A model generated the notes under the pieces. The model had not been told where the DNA came from. It did not search any database and was given only the letters and a program-made list of their open reading frames with translations. The position numbers and the translations under genes are program-made. A stretch of 64,000 nt of DNA from Angiostrongylus vasorum (taxonomy: Eukaryota; Nematoda; Chromadorea; Rhabditida; Metastrongylidae), in NCBI GenBank assembly GCA_018806985.1, contig JADANN010000302.1:1930001-1994000 (forward strand), in the 5' to 3' direction. Positions 58,937 to 64,000 of the stretch are shown here, in pieces (the first letter of the stretch is position 1; every line of letters begins with the position of its first letter).

Positions 58937-61900
58937 TCAAGAGTTCTTCTGTGGCACTTTGATAGTCACTGTCTTTACTTCTGTGTAAGCTTCTAGAGCG
59001 TATTCGCCAAGTTCACGCCCGATTCCTAAAAAAGCAACATGATGTAAAACACTGAAAGCGATGCTGACCGAAGTAAATGGACATCTGACTACTTTTAGAA
59101 ACACTTTCCATTAATTAATTCGAATGAAGAAGGAAAAGACACATGAGGAATTGGTCTATAGGCGTTGGTGTAACTCCGACCGAATTCGTTTCTCACAATT
59201 TCGTTCTACACGGTCCGAAATCACAAATTGGGTTGATCCCAACATATGTTTCACTCCATTCTTTTCTCTCATCCATATCTAACTAAAATCCGGATTTTGC
59301 ATGTCTGTTCGACAGCTGCTTGACGATTTCTGCTTTTTCGAATATCGTTGAAAGTAGGTCGAGTAAATTTTCCTCAGAATGCTGGGATTGCCGTGTAGTG
59401 CAAAACCTTTCCAAATCTTCATCGCAGCCAATTGGTAGTTTCTGAGAATTCGAGGGAGCAAACTACTTAGACGACAATTTCCATATAAGCATTCGATAAC
59501 AGCATCCAATATTTGTCGCAATTAGATCCCGTGAGGATGCAGTAGAGGTCATACTGCATTTTCTAAGAGAAATAGAAGCATATAGCTTTTAAAAAAACAA
59601 TTCCCACCTGGGAACATATTTTCGGTATGTCTTACTTGGCCTTATTTAAAAGTCAAAGGGTTTGGCGGTGATCTATCCGCTTAGCAACGTTCGAAGCATT
59701 TGACTTCATTAAACTAGAGGAGGTGATTCCATGCACGTTTGGAGTATAGAATGCTTTGTAGAGCCTACCAATGTATCAACTCAGTGTCAACAACGGACAA
59801 TCAGTATAATCAACCGTCCTATACAAAAGAGCACTAACAAGTGAGGTTACTTCATTTGGGCAGAGCACCACTGGATTTGACTTGATGGGATCTTGAACAG
59901 CCCACATCAGAAGAAGTAACAACTGTGGTCAGTCGACATGGATCAATTCAGCTCTGAATAAGGCGAAGGTGCCGAGACGTTAGCCATATAAAGTGTCTTT
60001 ATTAACATCGCGTGTCATGAATGAAAAAAAAAAACTTATCAAGTCAGCATTTCTGTCTTCTTTTTCTCGGTTTCGAGTGGATGAGCAAGCTGAATCGAGC
60101 CAACGACTATGTGCATTGCAAGGTATCTCTACCTACTACTTTGTACGCATATTTTGAGGGTTTACTTTGAAAAAAAAAGGAATCACCAGATTGTTTGTAT
60201 CCTCCGAATGGTGCTGCTGCATCGAACACATCGTAGCAGTTTACCCTTAATATTTAAGTAGGCATATGTAAAACTACAATAAATATCAAAATTGCTAATT
60301 TTTTTCCTATAGCTTCCAAGTTTCTCAAAACCTCGAACGCTTACGCAGACAGCTTACCAAACAGTTCCCGCTTGGATGTTGTTCGCCACGTAAAGGGCCT
60401 TGTCAATATCGCTCGTCATCACAGCAGCAGCTAATCCATAAACTGTATTATTGGCTTTGTTCACAAGATCATCCATGGAATCGAAACGAAGCACAGACAT
60501 TACAGGACCAAAAATCTTAAAAAGTAGAAAATGAAGGACCATTACATTTAAAGAATCCCGAAACCAAACAACTGTCTGCAATTATATAAGTAGAACATCT
60601 TGTTCTAGTCCACATCCGTAAATTTAACAAAAGCGCTGTAAACTTATAGTAACATATGAAACGTGGCCACAAAATCCCACCTCTTCCTGAGCAATAGTCA
60701 TCTCATCCTGAACATTTTTGAATATAGTTGGCTCGAAATAGTAACCTTTGTCTCCCCACTTCTTACCACCTGGAAAAATGTTTGAAAAGGCTCTTCAGAA
60801 GAAAATTACACCGGTCATGTGATTGCAGTTCACCACTTTACATTTCGAAATATTTCAACACAGGCCTAGTAAGCTTTTGATAACCACAGTAACCTTGTCT
60901 GCAACGAGCTTGTGGGCGACTGATAAAAAGTCGTGCACTTCCTCCATACATGCATATAAACATTCATTCGGTGAATGAATAAATTGGGTGAGAAAACCCG
61001 GTTTTCAAAAGAAGCCAACGTTATTAAACCCATCTTTGCTTTTTTTTTTTGAATTCATGTTTAATGTATAAAGATCATACCAGTCACAAGCTGTGCACCT
61101 TGAGTCTTTCCAGACTCAACGTAGCGAGTGATTATGTTCAGCTGCGTGCCGTCGATCTTAATGTAAAGGTCTCCATGGCTTCAAAATTTTAAGTTAACAC
61201 AAGTTTCAGACGAATAAACAAGGGATTAAGTAAGAGCAAACTTGAGGTCCTTGCTCTGTTTTAAAATCAAATGGATCTCCAAGCACACGATTTTCAGCTA
61301 GCACTTTTGCCCTTTCAACAAAGTCATCGTAGATTTTTCCCTCTACGAAAACACGAGATCCAGCGCAGCAACACTGACCTTGGTTGAAGAACAGACCATG
61401 ATGAGCTTGCTCAGCAGCTTTGTCAACTAAAAGTTTAAAAAAATTCGGAATTTGCCAAAAAACGTAAACATTACATATTATCTTTCGCACTGCAAAGACT
61501 AACGGTCAGCATCAGCAAATATGATGTTAGGACTTTTCCCTCCAAGCTCGAGTGTGATCCTACAAAGCGTTGTACATTTTGAGAAAATCCTTTATATTGA
61601 GGAACAAATATGCTGGTCGATAAGAAAAAACCGACTTCTTGATATTACTCTCTGCTGCTGCTTGCATAACCACACGTCCAATTTCGGTGGATCCCGTGAA
61701 TGCCACCTTGACGACGTCCTTGTGACAAGAAATAGCATGTCCTGCAGTTGGCCCAAATCCTGGGATAATATTCACCACTCCTTCAGGAAATCCTGCCTCT
61801 TTAACAAGATTAGCCACATACAGAGCCGACAATGGAGTTTGCTCTGCACATTTCATAACTACTGTGTTTCCCATCGCTAATGCTGGACCGAACTTCCAAG

Positions 61901-62170
61901 CTTGCATCAAAAGAGGGAAATTCCACTGAGAACAGAGTGTTAAAAATTACGTATCTACAGGCATGGGGCTGTTACATAGATACACTACCGTATGATTTAA
62001 AAACTTCGATTTAATTTATTATTGTGGCGATGGAAACAAAACCTCTTAATAAGCGCACCGGAATGATTTGACCACAAACTCCAACTGGTTCATGGCGTGT
62101 ATACGTGAAATAATCACCCGCAATTGGGATCGTCTTGCCATGGTTCTTATCCGCCCATCCTGCATAATAC
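58937..62170 (-). CDS. alh-1: Aldehyde dehydrogenase, ALDH1/2 class, 5'-partial (9 exons)
   Basis: NAD-dependent oxidation of aldehydes to acids; the nearest family is nematode ALH-1/mitochondrial ALDH2. Exons in transcript order: 62059-62170, 61636-61925, 61504-61559, 61242-61426, 61081-61156, 60681-60769, 60358-60515, 60187-60245, 58937-59025, all phase-consistent, giving about 370 residues. Visible motifs are [15 protein letters not shown], the NAD-binding FTGSTEIG, the general-base Glu in LELGGKSPN, the nucleophile Cys in [12 protein letters not shown], and IFGPV. The C-terminus ends [10 protein letters not shown]. All key residues are intact, so the enzyme should be active. The first exon seen corresponds to about residue 150 of a ~510-residue family, so the targeting region and the N-terminal part of the NAD domain lie beyond the right edge. 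No matching exon is visible in 62171-64000. Three of nine acceptors end in TTAAG. Confidence 0.95.
59650..59745 (-). mobile_element. SINE-1 fragment
   Basis: Reverse ATTTGACTTCATTAAAC and GAGGTGATTCCATGCA blocks only. Confidence 0.45.
59950..59985 (+). ncRNA. Degraded hammerhead-like core
   Basis: AGCT, CTGAATA, stem GGCgaaggtGCC, GAGACGTT, AGCC. Three stem I pairs remain; two core bases are changed. Confidence 0.3.
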
Positions 62171-62537
62171 CTGTAGGACAGCAGATATATATTCTTAGAT
62201 AGACACAGCAACCATTTATGCGAGAATGGTTAGAATGAGATTCGTTAACAAGGACTATCATAACAACAGTGTAATATAGTTGCACACGTTTACTAGGTTT
62301 TCAAGAAAACTATGCGCACCTGAAGGAATCTGAAAGTACCTTAGCGGAACCATATGATTATCTAAGGTTTTAAAGGGAAACTGGCAACGATTTGAGCGGG
62401 TCATTGTACAGAGAAATGAGTGTAGTTAGAAAAGGTCGTTTTAAGCCAGTTGAACAAGCTTTCTCATAAATCATCAATTCCAGTCATTGCGATCGTTTAT
62501 CATATTTCAGAATTATTTTAGTGCAAGTAAAATGGAG

Positions 62538-62800
62538 TAGAGAGGCGAGTAGCCCAGTGGTCATCCCATTCGTTCACGAGCATAGAGCTGGTTCGATGCT
62601 GCGCCGAGATCCCCAAGTCTCTCATCCTTCCGATGCCAAGAAATTGCTATCATACTTGTTTGGGCCTGATTCTCTCCTTCAAATCCAAGCAACAGCGTTC
62701 TAGCAAAGCTATCCCAGGACTCGAAAGCGAGTCGAGTCGACCAGCATTCTGCGACATTCGTAAAGAACAACCCTCAACCAGTAACCGAACCCACACGAAA
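62538..62800 (+). mobile_element. Second tRNA-like SINE family (SINE-3)
   Basis: Head GCGAGTAGCCCAGTGGTCA (A box) and GAGCTGGTTCGATGCTGCG (B box), followed by a body that shares blocks with 29625-29890. Confidence 0.55.
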
Positions 62801-63261
62801 AAAGTTTTAAGACATTCGAAGATGGTGGATGCAAAGAAAATAACGGAATGCAAGAAGTGCTGGTATCAGCGCTGTAGAAGTGAAGATGAATCACGTGGAA
62901 AAAAAAAATGCGGTGGTGGCTTTCACTAACACATCAATGAGGAATCTTAGAACATATTGCTGGCTCATCCATGTGATGAGAACAGCCAATAACAGATGCA
63001 TGCGAAGAATGCAAAGAGGAAAAAAGGTGTAAGGGGCTTCATGATAGACCAGGAACAAGATATATTTGTCGTTTACATTAAACAGTAGCACTTGTTGCTG
63101 GATACGAGTTGTGAACCACGGATGCAAGTCTCAACGTGAACGAAGCAGAGCATCATGCAAGCAGAATAACAACAGAGATGAAAATTGCGCTGCAGCATGT
63201 AAAATTTGTTAAGACGTACCAGGCAACTACCCCACTTTGCCATAAACGGATAACAGTAAAA

Positions 63262-63495
63262 GGACAAAGCTCCTAGTGTTCATCAATCATGAGGGATGCG
63301 CCATGCATTCGACTTCATTCAGTATTGTTAGAGGTGAACGAATTCATATCTGACCATTGCTACTATCCTCCCGCATAAGTCTGGTACCAATTTCCCGACC
63401 CCGGAGGGATGAAAGTCTTGGTGAGCGTGGGACGCGGAGATCGATCCCACGTGTATTGCAGAGCACCCCCAACCACTGCGTTACGCGCACCCTTC
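63262..63495 (-). mobile_element. tRNA-derived SINE (SINE-1)
   Basis: Minus-strand copy with an internal deletion in the middle; the head reads GATCGATCCCACG and CCACTGCGTTACGCGCACCC in reverse. Confidence 0.8.
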
Positions 63496-64000
63496 CCGGG
63501 CAACCATATGCTCAATAATTCATTGTCTTTCTTGATGAGCGAACACGAGTTTGGTATTATAGCATTTATCAATAATCCTCTACACCTTTGCTCATCAAGA
63601 AAGAGTGAATTACTGATCAACAAGGTTGAAAGAAAGTCAGCCTTCGGATAGGCTGAATAGTTGTACATAAAGAGACAACCACCCTTTTTATATATATTTG
63701 ACGTCAAACAGGATGTGTAATTTGTCCTAAAATTTCCACGCACCAAAACACGTCATGCCATCACGTTGGTGAACAATTGTGCAACACTTTTCAGTGACAG
63801 GATTAAACGGGCAAACGTTGGAAAAAACCACACCTCATAATGAGGTGACTTCTTACGTCTGGATGGATCCGCTTACACTTTCTTTATAGAAATTATAGAA
63901 AAGTAGGATTTCGAGTCAACTGAGAGTCATTACGATTGTGACGCAGCGTCAAAAGGAGTACCCACTAAACATTTACAGCTATCGCCTAATCTTTCCGCTG

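Larger units (their letters stand above)
62171..64000. other. Intron or 5' region of the aldehyde dehydrogenase gene
   Basis: No exon for the missing N-terminal 150 residues was found. Holds SINE-3 and SINE-1 copies. Most simply a long intron with the 5' exons beyond the window. Confidence 0.5.

Overview
The window looks like chromosomal DNA of a strongylid (clade V) nematode, most probably a hookworm. The grounds are short-to-kilobase introns with T-rich nematode splice sites, an RTE-clade retrotransposon of the type common in hookworm genomes, and dense young repeats. Gene density is low and most of the sequence is repeat-derived. There is no rRNA gene, no intact tRNA gene and no CRISPR array.

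Layout. 1-1478 is one arm of an inverted duplication. 3000-16696 (+) is an 18-exon gene for a DIS3L2-type RNase II/RNB protein (disl-2-like, about 1180 residues); I could join every exon in phase. Its RNB active-site motif has lost three of the four metal-binding aspartates, so it may be an RNA-binding pseudo-nuclease comparable to yeast Ssd1. 16.7-17.1 kb is an 88-bp tandem repeat just behind its stop. 17.9-28 kb carries gene scraps, a dead full-length RTE element (20.5-23.6 kb), a truncated RTE copy (26.2-27.6 kb) and microsatellites. 24.7-36.0 kb (+) holds a multi-exon gene of unknown family (gene X). 36.1-38.15 kb is the other arm of the inverted duplication and contains a copy of disl-2 exon 9. 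40.4-41.3 kb is an inverted copy of part of a disl-2 intron. 41.4-44.9 kb (+) is a second unknown multi-exon gene (gene Y), followed convergently by a minus-strand exon (gene W). 46-58.9 kb is mainly repeats, including Penelope-like remnants with a GIY-YIG domain and hammerhead-like motifs. 58937-62170 (-) is the 3' part (9 exons) of an ALDH1/2-type aldehyde dehydrogenase (alh-1-like), whose 5' exons lie beyond 64000.

Four non-autonomous repeat families recur: a tRNA-derived SINE with A and B boxes (SINE-1/2), a second tRNA-like family (SINE-3), a family here called RepB that shares its 3' tail with the truncated RTE element, and a hairpin-bearing family here called RepC. Exon structures were read by eye from splice consensus, phase and family similarity. 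No alignment or expression data were available.
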